A DNA stretch of 64,000 bases from SZAS-79 sp964599095 (lineage in GTDB: Bacteria; Pseudomonadota; Gammaproteobacteria; Burkholderiales; SG8-39). The translations under genes were made by a program, and so were the position numbers. The notes under the pieces are model-generated. The model searched no databases and had not been told where the DNA came from. It worked only from the letters and a program-made list of their open reading frames with translations. The stretch lies in assembly GCA_964599095.1 (NCBI GenBank), contig CAZREB010000008.1:143003-207002 (forward strand), written 5' to 3'. Below, in pieces: positions 16,631-25,560 of this stretch (its first letter is position 1; each line of letters opens with the position of its first letter).

Positions 16631-17584
16631 ATGACGAAGCGACTGTTCGGGTTCGTACTTGCGGCGACGATTGCATTTCCGGCCCTGGCGCAGACCTGGC
16701 CGGCAAAGCCGATCCGTTTCATCATGGCCTACCCGCCCGGCGGCAGTTCGGACATCCTCGCGCGCCCGATCGCCAACGAGATGAGCAAGAGCCTGGGCCA
16801 ATCGGTGCTGATCGACTACAAGCCGGGCGCAGGCTCCTCGATCGGCGCGGATGCGGTGGCCAAGTCGGCGCCCGACGGGTACACGATGGGGATGCTGCTC
16901 ACTGCGCACGCGGTCAACGCTTCGCTGATCGCCAAGCTTCCCTACGACACCGTGAAGGACTTTGCGTCGATCACGCTCGCCGCGAAGCTCCCCATCGCGG
17001 TGATCGTCCACGCCCAAGCGCCGATGCAGACGTTGCAGGACCTGATCAACGCCGCCAAGGCGAATCCGGGCAAGCTGAACTTCGGCTCGCCCGGCCCGTC
17101 GATCTTCCTTTCGGTCGAGGATTTCAAGGCCGCGGTGGGCATCGACCTCACGCATGTGCCGTACAAGGGCAGCGGACCGGTGGTTGCCGCGTTGCTCGGC
17201 CGCGAGGTCGACCTGGTGTTCGACTCGATTTCGTCGTCGCTGGCGCAGATCCAGGCGGGCAAGTTCCGTGCGCTTGCGGTCACGACGACCAAGCGCTCGC
17301 ATGTGCTGCCGCAGGTGCCTACGGTGCAGGAATCGGGCGTGCCGGGCTACGACAACTCGCTGTGGTACGGGATCTTCGCTCCCGCAGGAACGCCGCCGGC
17401 GATCGTGCAGCGGCTGAACGCCGAGATCGTCAAGGCGATGGCGCAGCCCAAGTCGAAGGAGGCGATCGAAGGCTACGGTTACGAGATCGTCGGTTCGACC
17501 CCCGAACACATGGATGCGCTTCTGAAGAGCGAAGTCGTGCGCTGGGCGAAGGTGGTGAAGGCTTCCGGCGTAAAGGCGCAGTGA
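16631..17584 (+). CDS. Bug/TctC-type solute-binding protein
   Basis: Protein of 317 aa with signal peptide MTKRLFGFVLAATIAFPALA and the mature start QTWPAKPIRF. The ligand loop is YPPGGSSD. ATG 16631 has GGGAGACGA upstream. It ends directly against the convergent IclR gene with no spacer. It stands alone on the plus strand after the lipoprotein gene, 46 bp beyond the cotranscribed core genes. The ligand, probably an organic acid, is not determined by sequence. Confidence 0.93.
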   Translation: MTKRLFGFVLAATIAFPALAQTWPAKPIRFIMAYPPGGSSDILARPIANEMSKSLGQSVLIDYKPGAGSSIGADAVAKSAPDGYTMGMLLTAHAVNASLIAKLPYDTVKDFASITLAAKLPIAVIVHAQAPMQTLQDLINAAKANPGKLNFGSPGPSIFLSVEDFKAAVGIDLTHVPYKGSGPVVAALLGREVDLVFDSISSSLAQIQAGKFRALAVTTTKRSHVLPQVPTVQESGVPGYDNSLWYGIFAPAGTPPAIVQRLNAEIVKAMAQPKSKEAIEGYGYEIVGSTPEHMDALLKSEVVRWAKVVKASGVKAQ

Positions 17585-18403
17585 CTACTTGGTAGCGCCG
17601 CGATAGCCGAGCACCTCGGAAAGCGCGCCCGCCTGCTCGCGCAGGTTCTTCGCCAGGCTGCCGTTCCAGCTGGTATCGACCGAGCCCGCCGGGCCCAGCG
17701 TGGAGATTACCGCGACGATTTGCCCTGCGTGATCGAGCACCGGGGCGCTCAGCGCGCTGACGCCGGGATTCAACTGCCCCATGACCCGCCCGATGCCGTG
17801 CTTGCGGACTTCCGCGAACAGGGCCTCGGCCTGCGCCATGGTCGTCGGCACGCCCGGCGGCCGGCTGCGTGCGGCGCTCGCAAGTTCTTGTGCCAGCAGC
17901 GCATGCGTATCGGCGCGCGGCAGCCATGCGCCGAATACGCGGCCGGTGGATGACGAAAGGAGCGGGAGGACGAGGCCTATGCGGGTCGTCACCGTGATCG
18001 CCGACCGGGGTTGCTCCACATGCACGACGGTCGGGCCCCGCGAGCCCCAGATCGCGAGCAGCACCGCGTGCTGCAGGCTGTCGCGCGCCCCCGAGAGCAA
18101 CGGGCGTGCGACGCGCACGATGTCCAGGCCGTTCATCGCGGACAGGCCGAGGCGCAACGCGAGGCTGCCCAGCCTGTAGCGGCCCGATTCGGCGTCGCGC
18201 TCGACGTAGCCGGTCCGGCAAAAACTCGCAAGATAGCGATGCGCCTTGGCCGGCGGCATGCCGGCCTTTTGCGCGATTTCCTTCAGCATCGGCAGCGGAT
18301 CGAGCTCCATGAATGCCGAAAGGATGCGCATCCCGGTCTCGAGGGATTGCACGCCGCCTGACGCCTTGGCTTGGCGCGGCACCGGGTGTTTCGAGATTTT
18401 CAT
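17585..18403 (-). CDS. IclR-family transcriptional regulator
   Basis: Regulator of 272 aa with an N-terminal winged helix (about residues 18-80, including SLETGMRILSAFMEL and AGMPPAKAHRYLASFCRTGYV) and a C-terminal IclR effector domain (about 95-260). IclR proteins often govern aromatic-acid catabolism. It is divergent from the hydrolase gene that starts the eight-gene catabolic run, and a candidate operator lies in the shared spacer. Local control of that run is the simplest inference. Confidence 0.9.
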   Translation of the reverse strand: MKISKHPVPRQAKASGGVQSLETGMRILSAFMELDPLPMLKEIAQKAGMPPAKAHRYLASFCRTGYVERDAESGRYRLGSLALRLGLSAMNGLDIVRVARPLLSGARDSLQHAVLLAIWGSRGPTVVHVEQPRSAITVTTRIGLVLPLLSSSTGRVFGAWLPRADTHALLAQELASAARSRPPGVPTTMAQAEALFAEVRKHGIGRVMGQLNPGVSALSAPVLDHAGQIVAVISTLGPAGSVDTSWNGSLAKNLREQAGALSEVLGYRGATK

Positions 18404-18445
18404 GTCGGCCTGGAACGATTCGTAGTTATACTAATAATAATCGAG

Positions 18446-18460
18446 TTACGCAATACGTAA
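18446..18460. promoter_or_regulatory. Candidate IclR operator
   Basis: The inverted repeat TTACG-CAATA-CGTAA sits in the 79-bp spacer between the divergent IclR and hydrolase genes, in an AT-rich stretch (TATACTAATAATAATCG) that probably holds promoters. Size and location suit an IclR dimer. This is inference; no binding consensus is proven here. Confidence 0.5.
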
Positions 18461-18482
18461 TAACGAACTTTTGCCCGAACCC

Positions 18483-19640
18483 ATGACCCGGCCGCTGCAC
18501 CGCCTGCTGCAATCCATCCCGATCGAAGCCGGGACCACCGCTTCGGCGCTCGAGCTGCATTCGGGCATCGCGCGCCTCTACCCGCGGGTTTTCGCAAACC
18601 TGGTGCGCTCCGATGTCGCGACCGGCGAGGTCGGGGTCATCCTGGTCCACCCGATGTCGAACTTCCTCGGCCACCACCTGCTCGAGCCGATCGCGAAGAC
18701 CGGCCTGCCGGTGATGGGGCTGAATACCCGGTACGCGGGCAACGACGCGGTCGTGATCCTCGAGAACTGCCTGCTCGATATCCGCGCCGCGATCCGGTGG
18801 GCGCGCGAGAAGCTCGGCTGGAAGAAAGTGGTGCTGTGCGGGTTCAGCGGCGGCGGGCCGCTGGTGGCTTTCTACCAGCGCCAGGCCGAGAAGCCGTCGG
18901 TCACTGCGACGCCGGCCGGCGATCCGCCCGACCTGACCAAGGCCGGCCTGGTGCCGGCCGATGCGCTGCTCCTGATCGCCTCGAGCCAGTCACGCAGCCA
19001 GATCCTGCAATACTGGATCGATCCATCGCTGACCGACGAGCGCGACCCGGATTCGCGCGACCCCGACCTCGACCTCTACGCCGAGGGACGCAAGCCCCCG
19101 TACGACCGCAAGTGGCTGGAGAAGTATCGGGCCGCGCAGATGGCGCGGATGACCCGCATCGACAACTGGGTGGTCAGCGAACTGGAGCGGCTCGGCAGGA
19201 AGGGCATCCGCGACCGCGCGTTCGTCGTCCACCGCACGGTGGCCGATCCGCGCCTGCTCGACCTGACGCTCGACCCGAGCGACCGCGAGCCCGGCAGCAT
19301 CTACGGCGACCCGCGCCTCGCCAACGAAGCGGCCGGCCCGATGGGGCGGTTCACGACGCTGCGCAGCTGGTCTTCGGTGTGGAGCCCCACGCGGTCGAAC
19401 GGCGATGCACTGAAGAACCTGCCGGAAGTCACGGTGCCGGTCGCGATCATGTCGCTGACGTCGGACCAGGGCTCGCTCGTCTCCGACGGCCTGGCGCTGA
19501 AGGACGCAGTCCGGCCCGATCTGTGCACCTATATCGAACTGAAGAAATTCAATCACTACTTCATCAACCAGCCCGACGCCGCCGACATCGCCGTCGCGCG
19601 CATCCGGTCGTGGATGCATGAGAAAGGGCTGGCCGCGTGA
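18483..19640 (+). CDS. Alpha/beta-hydrolase-like protein, paralogue of 24412-25560
   Basis: Protein of 385 aa with a nucleophile elbow GFSGGG (S122), a conserved early motif HPMSNFLGHHLLEPI (56-70) and NTRYAGNDA. The C-terminal third carries DPRLLDLTLDPSDREPGS and a possible catalytic His in KKFNHYFINQ. It is clearly homologous along its length to the product at 24412-25560. A TTG at 18471 is possible, but ATG 18483 is more likely. It is the first gene of the divergent run controlled, I infer, by the IclR regulator. The reaction is unknown, perhaps ester or C-C bond cleavage. Confidence 0.78.
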   Translation: MTRPLHRLLQSIPIEAGTTASALELHSGIARLYPRVFANLVRSDVATGEVGVILVHPMSNFLGHHLLEPIAKTGLPVMGLNTRYAGNDAVVILENCLLDIRAAIRWAREKLGWKKVVLCGFSGGGPLVAFYQRQAEKPSVTATPAGDPPDLTKAGLVPADALLLIASSQSRSQILQYWIDPSLTDERDPDSRDPDLDLYAEGRKPPYDRKWLEKYRAAQMARMTRIDNWVVSELERLGRKGIRDRAFVVHRTVADPRLLDLTLDPSDREPGSIYGDPRLANEAAGPMGRFTTLRSWSSVWSPTRSNGDALKNLPEVTVPVAIMSLTSDQGSLVSDGLALKDAVRPDLCTYIELKKFNHYFINQPDAADIAVARIRSWMHEKGLAA

Positions 19641-20110
19641 GCGCGCCGCGCGCGGTGTTCGAGGGGGAGTTCCTCTTCCGCCTGCAGGTCGACGTCGGCG
19701 GCGCCCATGCCTTCGGCACGACCCCGCTCGGCGGCCGGCGGCTGGCCGTCGTCGCGGGCGGCGGTTTCGAAGGCCCGAAGCTCAAGGGGACCGTTGCAAC
19801 CGGCGGCACCGACTGGATCCGCATCCGGACCGACGGCGTGCGCCAGCTCGACGTGCGGCTGGCGCTGAGGACGCACGACGGCTGCATGATCGCGATGCGC
19901 TATGAAGGCTACCGACTCGCGTCGGCTGAAACGCTCGCGGTCGAACGCACCGGCGCCGACCTGCCCGCAGCCGATCACTGGTATCGGGTGGCGGCTTTCT
20001 TCGAGGCGGCCGACGAGCGCTACGACTGGCTGAACCGGGTGGTTGCGGTCGGACTGGGCACGCGAGTGCCGCCGGCGGGACCGGTCTACGATTTTTTCGA
20101 TGTTCGCTGA
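19637..20110 (+). CDS. DUF3237 domain-containing protein
   Basis: Small protein of 157 aa that matches the DUF3237 pattern: EGEFLFRLQVDV near the N-terminus, DWIRIRTDGVRQLDVRLALRT in the middle, and YDWLNRVVAVGLGTR followed by VYDFFDV at the end. The fold in relatives is a beta-barrel; the function is unknown, though such genes recur in aromatic-catabolism clusters. It starts with GTG 19637 overlapping the hydrolase stop by 4 bp. Confidence 0.82.
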   Translation: MSAPRAVFEGEFLFRLQVDVGGAHAFGTTPLGGRRLAVVAGGGFEGPKLKGTVATGGTDWIRIRTDGVRQLDVRLALRTHDGCMIAMRYEGYRLASAETLAVERTGADLPAADHWYRVAAFFEAADERYDWLNRVVAVGLGTRVPPAGPVYDFFDVR

Positions 20111-20140
20111 GACGAACACGTCACCCAAGGAGGAAGTTCA

Positions 20141-21112
20141 ATGTTCAAGCTGATGCAGGCCACCCTTGCGGCGCTATTGTTTGCCTTCGCCGCATACGCG
20201 CAATCGCCCTCGGGCGCTTATCCCGAGCGCCCCGTCAAGATCGTGATGCCGTTCCCGCCCGGCGGGCCGACCGACACGATCGCCAGGCTGATCGCGGATC
20301 AATTGCGCGTCTCGCTCAAGCAGCCCTTCATCGTCGAGAACAAGGCCGGCGCGGGCGGCAACATCGGCCTGGGCGAAGCGGCGAAAGCCCCGCGCGACGG
20401 CTACACGCTGGCGATCATTACCGCCACGACCTCGGCGATCAACCCGAACCTCTACCCGAACCTGCCTTACGACCCGGACAAGGACTTCGTGCCGATCGCG
20501 ATCTTTGCCAAGGTCGCCTACGCGCTGGTCATCCGGCCGGGGGTCGCGGCGAACAACCTCGCCGAGTTGGTCGCCTTGATGAAATCGAAGCCCGGCTCGC
20601 TCAACGGCGGGTACGCGAGCACCGCCAGCCAGGTGGCGAACGACCTGTTCATGAAGGCCGCCGGCGTGAAGTTCGTCAGCGTGCCTTACAAGGGCGATGC
20701 CAATGTGCATACCGCACTCATGAGCGGCGAAGTCGACTTGTATTTCACCGTGTCCCAGCAGGCCGGAACGCTGATCTCGGCAGGCAAGCTGAAGGGCATT
20801 GCGATCGCCTCCGCCCAGCGCACCCCGATCATGCCGAATGTGCCGACCTTCGCCGAAGCCGGGATGCCGGGCTTCTTCGACCTGACCGCCTGGTTCGGGC
20901 TGGTCACCAACGCGGGCGTGCCGGGCGAAGTCGTCGCCAAGCTCAACCACGAGATCAACCGCATCGTGTCGGCGCCGGAATTCGCGGCGCGGCTCGCGCA
21001 GTTCGGCTTTTTTCCGTTCAATTCCACGCCGCAGGAAGCGGCCGACCTCGTGCGCAACGACCGCGTGCGCTGGGGGCGCGCAGTCAAGGAAAGCGGCGCA
21101 ACGGTCCAATAA
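20141..21112 (+). CDS. Bug/TctC-type solute-binding protein (tandem pair, first)
   Basis: Protein of 323 aa with signal peptide MFKLMQATLAALLFAFAAYA and ligand loop PFPPGGPTD. It has AAGGAGG 9 bp before ATG. It is the closest relative of the Bug at 21751-22719; both share NPNLYPNLP, a PYKGDA segment, an EVDLYFTVS/QIQVYFTVS region and TFAEAGMP. The VOC gene sits between the two. A recent duplication followed by specialisation for two related ligands is likely. Confidence 0.93.
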   Translation: MFKLMQATLAALLFAFAAYAQSPSGAYPERPVKIVMPFPPGGPTDTIARLIADQLRVSLKQPFIVENKAGAGGNIGLGEAAKAPRDGYTLAIITATTSAINPNLYPNLPYDPDKDFVPIAIFAKVAYALVIRPGVAANNLAELVALMKSKPGSLNGGYASTASQVANDLFMKAAGVKFVSVPYKGDANVHTALMSGEVDLYFTVSQQAGTLISAGKLKGIAIASAQRTPIMPNVPTFAEAGMPGFFDLTAWFGLVTNAGVPGEVVAKLNHEINRIVSAPEFAARLAQFGFFPFNSTPQEAADLVRNDRVRWGRAVKESGATVQ

Positions 21113-21157
21113 ATGCAATCGCTCCACCACCCTGAATTCCGAACAGGAGGCACAGCC

Positions 21158-21754
21158 ATGCTGAAAGAAGCGGTACCACCGATGCGGCAAGCGTTGTTCA
21201 ACGTGGGCAAGCGCCAGGCGCCCACGATCTATGGTCACCACCACTGCGGGTTCCGTTGCCGCAACGCCGAGGAGACCCGGCATTTCTACGAGGATATCCT
21301 CGGCCTGCCCTTGAGCTTCGTCGTCTATCACGACCGCGTGCCCAGCACCGGCGACTTCCGGCCGTACTGCCACATCTTCTTCGAACTCGGCGACGGCAGC
21401 TCGATCGGCTTTTTCGACCTGTTCGACGGCATGGCCACCGTGCCCGATCCGCAGACGCCGTCGTGGCTGACGCACTTCGCCTTCCAGGTCGACAGCCCGG
21501 AGGCGCTCGAGGTCATGAAGAAGCGCCTCGAAGGCGCGGGCGTCGAAGTGCTCGGCCCGATCGACCACAAGATCTTCGACTCGATCTACTTTTACGACCC
21601 GAACGGCATCCGTCTGGAGCTCGTGTACCAGACCGCGGCGCCGGACGTCATGAAGGCCAAGGGCGAGCAGGCACGCGCGCTGCTCGGCAAGATCGAGGAA
21701 ATGCGCACCTACTACAAGAATGGCGGCACGGGCCAGGGACCCTCGGTCTCATGA
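21158..21754 (+). CDS. VOC-family protein (glyoxalase/extradiol dioxygenase superfamily)
   Basis: Metal-dependent vicinal-oxygen-chelate protein of 198 aa. Possible metal ligands are His in GHHHCGFR, Glu in HIFFELGD, His in THFAFQV and Glu in IRLELVY, in two beta-alpha-beta-beta-beta modules. Upstream in-frame ATG 21113 exists, but ATG 21158 has AGGAGG 7 bp before it and is the likely start. Next to the FAD monooxygenase, ring cleavage of a catechol-like product is possible; isomerase or glyoxalase activity cannot be excluded. Confidence 0.82.
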   Translation: MLKEAVPPMRQALFNVGKRQAPTIYGHHHCGFRCRNAEETRHFYEDILGLPLSFVVYHDRVPSTGDFRPYCHIFFELGDGSSIGFFDLFDGMATVPDPQTPSWLTHFAFQVDSPEALEVMKKRLEGAGVEVLGPIDHKIFDSIYFYDPNGIRLELVYQTAAPDVMKAKGEQARALLGKIEEMRTYYKNGGTGQGPSVS

Positions 21755-22719
21755 GGGCGCTCATTGCGGCAGTTGCGTTGGCCCTGAGCGGCGCGGTCCT
21801 GGCCCAACCGGCCGAGGAGTTTCCCAATCGGCCGGTGAAGATCGTCGTGCCCTTCCCGCCGGGCGGGCCGTCGGACACGCTGAGTCGCCTGGTCGCGGAC
21901 CGGCTGGCCGAAAGCTGGAAGCAGGCCGTGGTGGTCGAGAACCGCGCCGGCGCCGGGGGCAACCTCGGCCTGGGCATCGCCGCCAAGGCACCGGCGGACG
22001 GTTACACGCTTGCGATGGTCGCCACGTCCACTTTCGCGGTCAACCCGAACCTCTATCCCAACCTGCCTTTCGACCCGGACAAGGACTTCGTGCCGGTCAG
22101 CCTGCTGGCCAAGATCGCGAACGTGCTGCTGGTCAATCCGCAGGTGCCGGCCGGCAACCTCAAGGAGCTGGTCGCGCTGATCAAGGCGAAACCCGGCGCG
22201 CTGAACGGAGGCTATCCGGGCGCGGGCAACTCGGCGCATATCTCGCTGGTGCTGTTCGAGAAGGCCGTCGGCGCGGAGGTGGTCCGCGTGCCTTACAAGG
22301 GCGACGCCGATGGCATGAACGCGCTGATCGCCGGACAGATCCAGGTCTATTTCACCGTGTCGTTCGTCGCGGCGCCGCAGGTGAAATCCGGAAAGCTGCG
22401 CGCAATTGCGATTGCCTCGCCGGTGCGCTCACCCGGACTGCCGGAGGTACCGACGTTCGCCGAGGCCGGGATGCCGGAGTTCTTCGACAGCACCGCATGG
22501 TTCGGTTACGTCACCAATGCCGGCGTGCCGGCGGCGGTGCAAAAGAAGCTCAACGAGGACGTCAACCGCGCGTTGGCCGCGCCGAAGTTGCGCGATTACC
22601 TGCTCCGGATCGGCGCGATCCCCGGGAGCGGCACGACGGCGGAGTTCGCGGAATTCCTCAAGGCCGAGCGGGTGCGCTGGGCGCGCGCGGTGAAGGAAAG
22701 CGGCGCGAAAGTTGAGTAG
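21751..22719 (+). CDS. Bug/TctC-type solute-binding protein (tandem pair, second)
   Basis: Protein of 322 aa with signal peptide MRALIAAVALALSGAVLA and loop PFPPGGPSD. Its ATG overlaps the VOC stop (ATGA), so translation is coupled. It is a close paralogue of the product at 20141-21112. The dedicated position inside the enzyme operon suggests that it captures the substrate or an intermediate of this pathway. Confidence 0.93.
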   Translation: MRALIAAVALALSGAVLAQPAEEFPNRPVKIVVPFPPGGPSDTLSRLVADRLAESWKQAVVVENRAGAGGNLGLGIAAKAPADGYTLAMVATSTFAVNPNLYPNLPFDPDKDFVPVSLLAKIANVLLVNPQVPAGNLKELVALIKAKPGALNGGYPGAGNSAHISLVLFEKAVGAEVVRVPYKGDADGMNALIAGQIQVYFTVSFVAAPQVKSGKLRAIAIASPVRSPGLPEVPTFAEAGMPEFFDSTAWFGYVTNAGVPAAVQKKLNEDVNRALAAPKLRDYLLRIGAIPGSGTTAEFAEFLKAERVRWARAVKESGAKVE

Positions 22720-22732
22720 CCGGGTCGAAACA

Positions 22733-24415
22733 ATGCCCGCACCGAAGGTTCGCGAAGTCCCGGTCCTGGTCATCGGCGGCGGCCCGGCGGGCGCGACGCT
22801 GGCCGCCGACCTCGGCTGGCGCGGCGCGGGGTGCCTGCTGGTGGACGAAACCGACGGCACCAACCCGCACCCGCGCGCCAACATGGCCGGGCAGCGCTCG
22901 ATGGAGATCTTCCGGCGCTGGGGCCTGGCCGAGCGGATGCTGGAGGCGAGCCTGCCGTTCGACTACCCGATCGACGTGATCTTCTCGACGCGGTTGAACG
23001 GCTTCGAGATCACCCGCTTCTCGCTCGGCTCGACCGCTGCGTTCCAGGCGGCGGCGGTGAAGATTCCGGACATTGCGTGGTCGCCGTACTTCAAGACGCA
23101 GATCGGGCAGAACTTCATCGAGCCGGTGCTGTGCGAATTCGCCCGGTCCTGCCGGAACGTCGAAGTCCGGCACAACTGGCGGCTGGTTTCGTTCGATCAG
23201 GACGACTCCGGCGTGACTGCCGAGATCGAGAAGACCGACGGCTCGGCCCGCGAAACCGTGCATGCGCAATACATGGTCGGTTGCGACGGCGGCCGCAGCC
23301 TCGTGCGGCGCACCCTCGGCATCGAGTTCACCGGGCGCGGCGTGCTCGCGCGCAACCAGAGCATCTATTTCGATGCGCCGGAGTTCCTGAAATCGCATCC
23401 GCGCGGCCCGGGCACGTTGCTGTGGACACTCGCGCCGGACCTGAGAGGCGTCTTCATCACGATCGACGGCAACAGCCGCTGGACCTACAACACCTACTTC
23501 ATCGACGAGAACGACACGATGGATCCGGCCGAGCGCATCTGCAAGGCGATCGGCAGGCGCATCCCGATCAACGTGCTTTCGGTGCAGCCATGGGCCGGCT
23601 ACCAGGTCGTGGCGGAACACTATCGCAAGGGGCGGGTGTTCCTGTGCGGCGATTCGGCGCACCTGTTCAATCCCACCGGCGGGTTCGGCATGAACACGGC
23701 CATTGCGGATGCGGCCGACCTCGGGTGGAAGTTCGCGGCGGTCTTCGAAGGATGGGGGGACGAGTCGCTGCTCGATACCTACGAGATCGAGCGCCGGCCC
23801 GTAGGCGTTCGCAACACCGTCGAAGCCGGCTCGAACTTCGATCGCGTGGCGACTTTGATGGCGCTTCCTCCCGAGATCGACGAGGACTCGGAGCGCGGCC
23901 GCAAGGCGCGCGAGGCCGCGGCCGAGAACATCCACAGCCAGAAGAAGACCTGGTCGGCGAGCGGCATGCACCTGGGATTCAGGTACGAGGGCTCGCCGCT
24001 TATCGTCCCGGACGGAACACCGCCGACGCCGGACACCGCGCAGGTCTACCACCCGACGTCACGTCCCGGGCACCGTGCGCCGCATGTGTGGCTCGGCGAC
24101 AAGCGCTCCACGCTGGACCTCGTGCCGCGCGAGGGGTTCGCATTGTTCAACTTCGGTCAGGCCACCGAGGGCTCGTTCGCGGCAGCGGCGAAAGCGCGCG
24201 GCGTGCCCTTTACCGAATCGCGCATCGACAACCCCGAAGCGTCCGCGTTGTACGAGCGCCGCTACGTGCTGGTCCGCCCGGACGGGCACGTGGCCTGGCG
24301 CGGCGATGCGGTGCCTGCGGATCCGGGTTGGATCCTGGACGTGGCAAGAGGCGCGGCCGCAGCGCAGGCCGGCTGCGAGCGCATGACCGCAAATTCAACC
24401 GGAACCGCCCGATGA
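22733..24415 (+). CDS. FAD-dependent aromatic monooxygenase (PheA/TfdB-like)
   Basis: Single-component flavoprotein hydroxylase of 560 aa that would add one oxygen to a phenolic substrate using NAD(P)H. The FAD-binding GGGPAG is at residues 15-20, the second motif VGCDGGRSLVRR near 185, and the third FLCGDSAHLFNPTGGFG near 305. The C-terminal 150 residues look like the thioredoxin-like domain of this family. TTG 22712 is also in frame, but ATG 22733 leaves the normal N-terminus. It overlaps the next gene by 4 bp. Co-occurrence with a VOC protein and hydrolases fits phenol-type degradation. Confidence 0.88.
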   Translation: MPAPKVREVPVLVIGGGPAGATLAADLGWRGAGCLLVDETDGTNPHPRANMAGQRSMEIFRRWGLAERMLEASLPFDYPIDVIFSTRLNGFEITRFSLGSTAAFQAAAVKIPDIAWSPYFKTQIGQNFIEPVLCEFARSCRNVEVRHNWRLVSFDQDDSGVTAEIEKTDGSARETVHAQYMVGCDGGRSLVRRTLGIEFTGRGVLARNQSIYFDAPEFLKSHPRGPGTLLWTLAPDLRGVFITIDGNSRWTYNTYFIDENDTMDPAERICKAIGRRIPINVLSVQPWAGYQVVAEHYRKGRVFLCGDSAHLFNPTGGFGMNTAIADAADLGWKFAAVFEGWGDESLLDTYEIERRPVGVRNTVEAGSNFDRVATLMALPPEIDEDSERGRKAREAAAENIHSQKKTWSASGMHLGFRYEGSPLIVPDGTPPTPDTAQVYHPTSRPGHRAPHVWLGDKRSTLDLVPREGFALFNFGQATEGSFAAAAKARGVPFTESRIDNPEASALYERRYVLVRPDGHVAWRGDAVPADPGWILDVARGAAAAQAGCERMTANSTGTAR

Positions 24416-25560
24416 CCGACCTGAATCTCGTAGTCCTCAGCGTAAAGCCCGGCGCGGCGTTCGAAAGCCAGTCCGGCCTGCAATCGGGCAACCCGAAAAT
24501 CTACGGCGCACTGGCCGGACCTTCGCGCGGCCGCATCGGCGCGATCGTGATGCATCCGACCAGCAACCTGATGGGCCATTACCTGCTCGAACCGCTGGCC
24601 CGGCGCGGGATCAGCACGCTTGCGCTGAACTCGCGCTATGCAGGCAACGACAACGTACTGCTGATGGAGCGCGTGATCCAGGACCTCGGGGTCGGCGTGA
24701 AATGGATGCGCGAGCGTTTCGACAAGGTCTTCCTGATCGGCAATTCGGGCGGCGCATCGCTGACGGCGTTCTACGCCGCGCAGGCCGAGCACCTGACGAT
24801 CAGGGACACCCCGGCGGGCGACCCGATCCCGCTCGCGCAGGACGAGTTCCCGCGCGTCGACGGGCTTGCGCTGATGGCGGCGCACCTCGGGCGCTACCGG
24901 CTGATGTCGCGGCAGATCGACGCCTCGGTGACCGACGAGCGCGATCCGCTCGCTCGCGATCCGGAACTCGACATCTATGACCCGAAGCACAGGATCCCGT
25001 TCGATCCGGCCTTCGTGCAGAAGGTGCGGGAAGCGCAGGACGCGCGCATCGACCGGATCACGCAGTGGGCCAAGGCGCGACTCAAGCACCTGCGCTCGCT
25101 GCCGGAACCGATCCAGGACGAGGCGTTCGTCGTCTATCGCACGTATGCGGACCCGCGGTTCATCGACCTCACGCTCGACCCGAACGACCGCAAGCCCGGC
25201 GGCAACCGGGGCTTGAGCGGCGGGGATGGGCGCAGCGGCGCACGCGCGGCGAACTACAGCGTCAACAACCTCGCGCGCTATACGTCGCTTACCGCATGGC
25301 TGTCGCAATGGTCGCCGGAGTCGCGCGCCGACGGACCCGCGAGCCTCGCGAAGACGACGATCCCGGTATTGAATCTGGAGTTCACCGCCGACGGTTCGAT
25401 CTTCCCTGGCGACATCCGGGAATGGTCCAAGGCGTGCAAGGGGCGCGAGGAATTCCACCGCATCAAGCCGGGCACGCACTACCTGCGCGACCAGCCGGAA
25501 CTGATCGGGCAGGCCGCGGACCTGTTTACCGAGTGGGCCAACCGCAAGGCGGCCATATGA
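24412..25560 (+). CDS. Alpha/beta-hydrolase-like protein, paralogue of 18483-19640
   Basis: Protein of 382 aa with the elbow GNSGGA (S112), the early motif HPTSNLMGHYLLEPL, and NSRYAGND, all shared with the first hydrolase of the run. A DERDPLARDPELDIYDP segment and DPRFIDLTLDPNDRKPGG are also shared. A possible catalytic His is in KPGTHYLRDQ. It overlaps the monooxygenase stop and the next start. Two copies in one operon suggest successive or alternative substrates. Confidence 0.78.
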   Translation: MTDLNLVVLSVKPGAAFESQSGLQSGNPKIYGALAGPSRGRIGAIVMHPTSNLMGHYLLEPLARRGISTLALNSRYAGNDNVLLMERVIQDLGVGVKWMRERFDKVFLIGNSGGASLTAFYAAQAEHLTIRDTPAGDPIPLAQDEFPRVDGLALMAAHLGRYRLMSRQIDASVTDERDPLARDPELDIYDPKHRIPFDPAFVQKVREAQDARIDRITQWAKARLKHLRSLPEPIQDEAFVVYRTYADPRFIDLTLDPNDRKPGGNRGLSGGDGRSGARAANYSVNNLARYTSLTAWLSQWSPESRADGPASLAKTTIPVLNLEFTADGSIFPGDIREWSKACKGREEFHRIKPGTHYLRDQPELIGQAADLFTEWANRKAAI

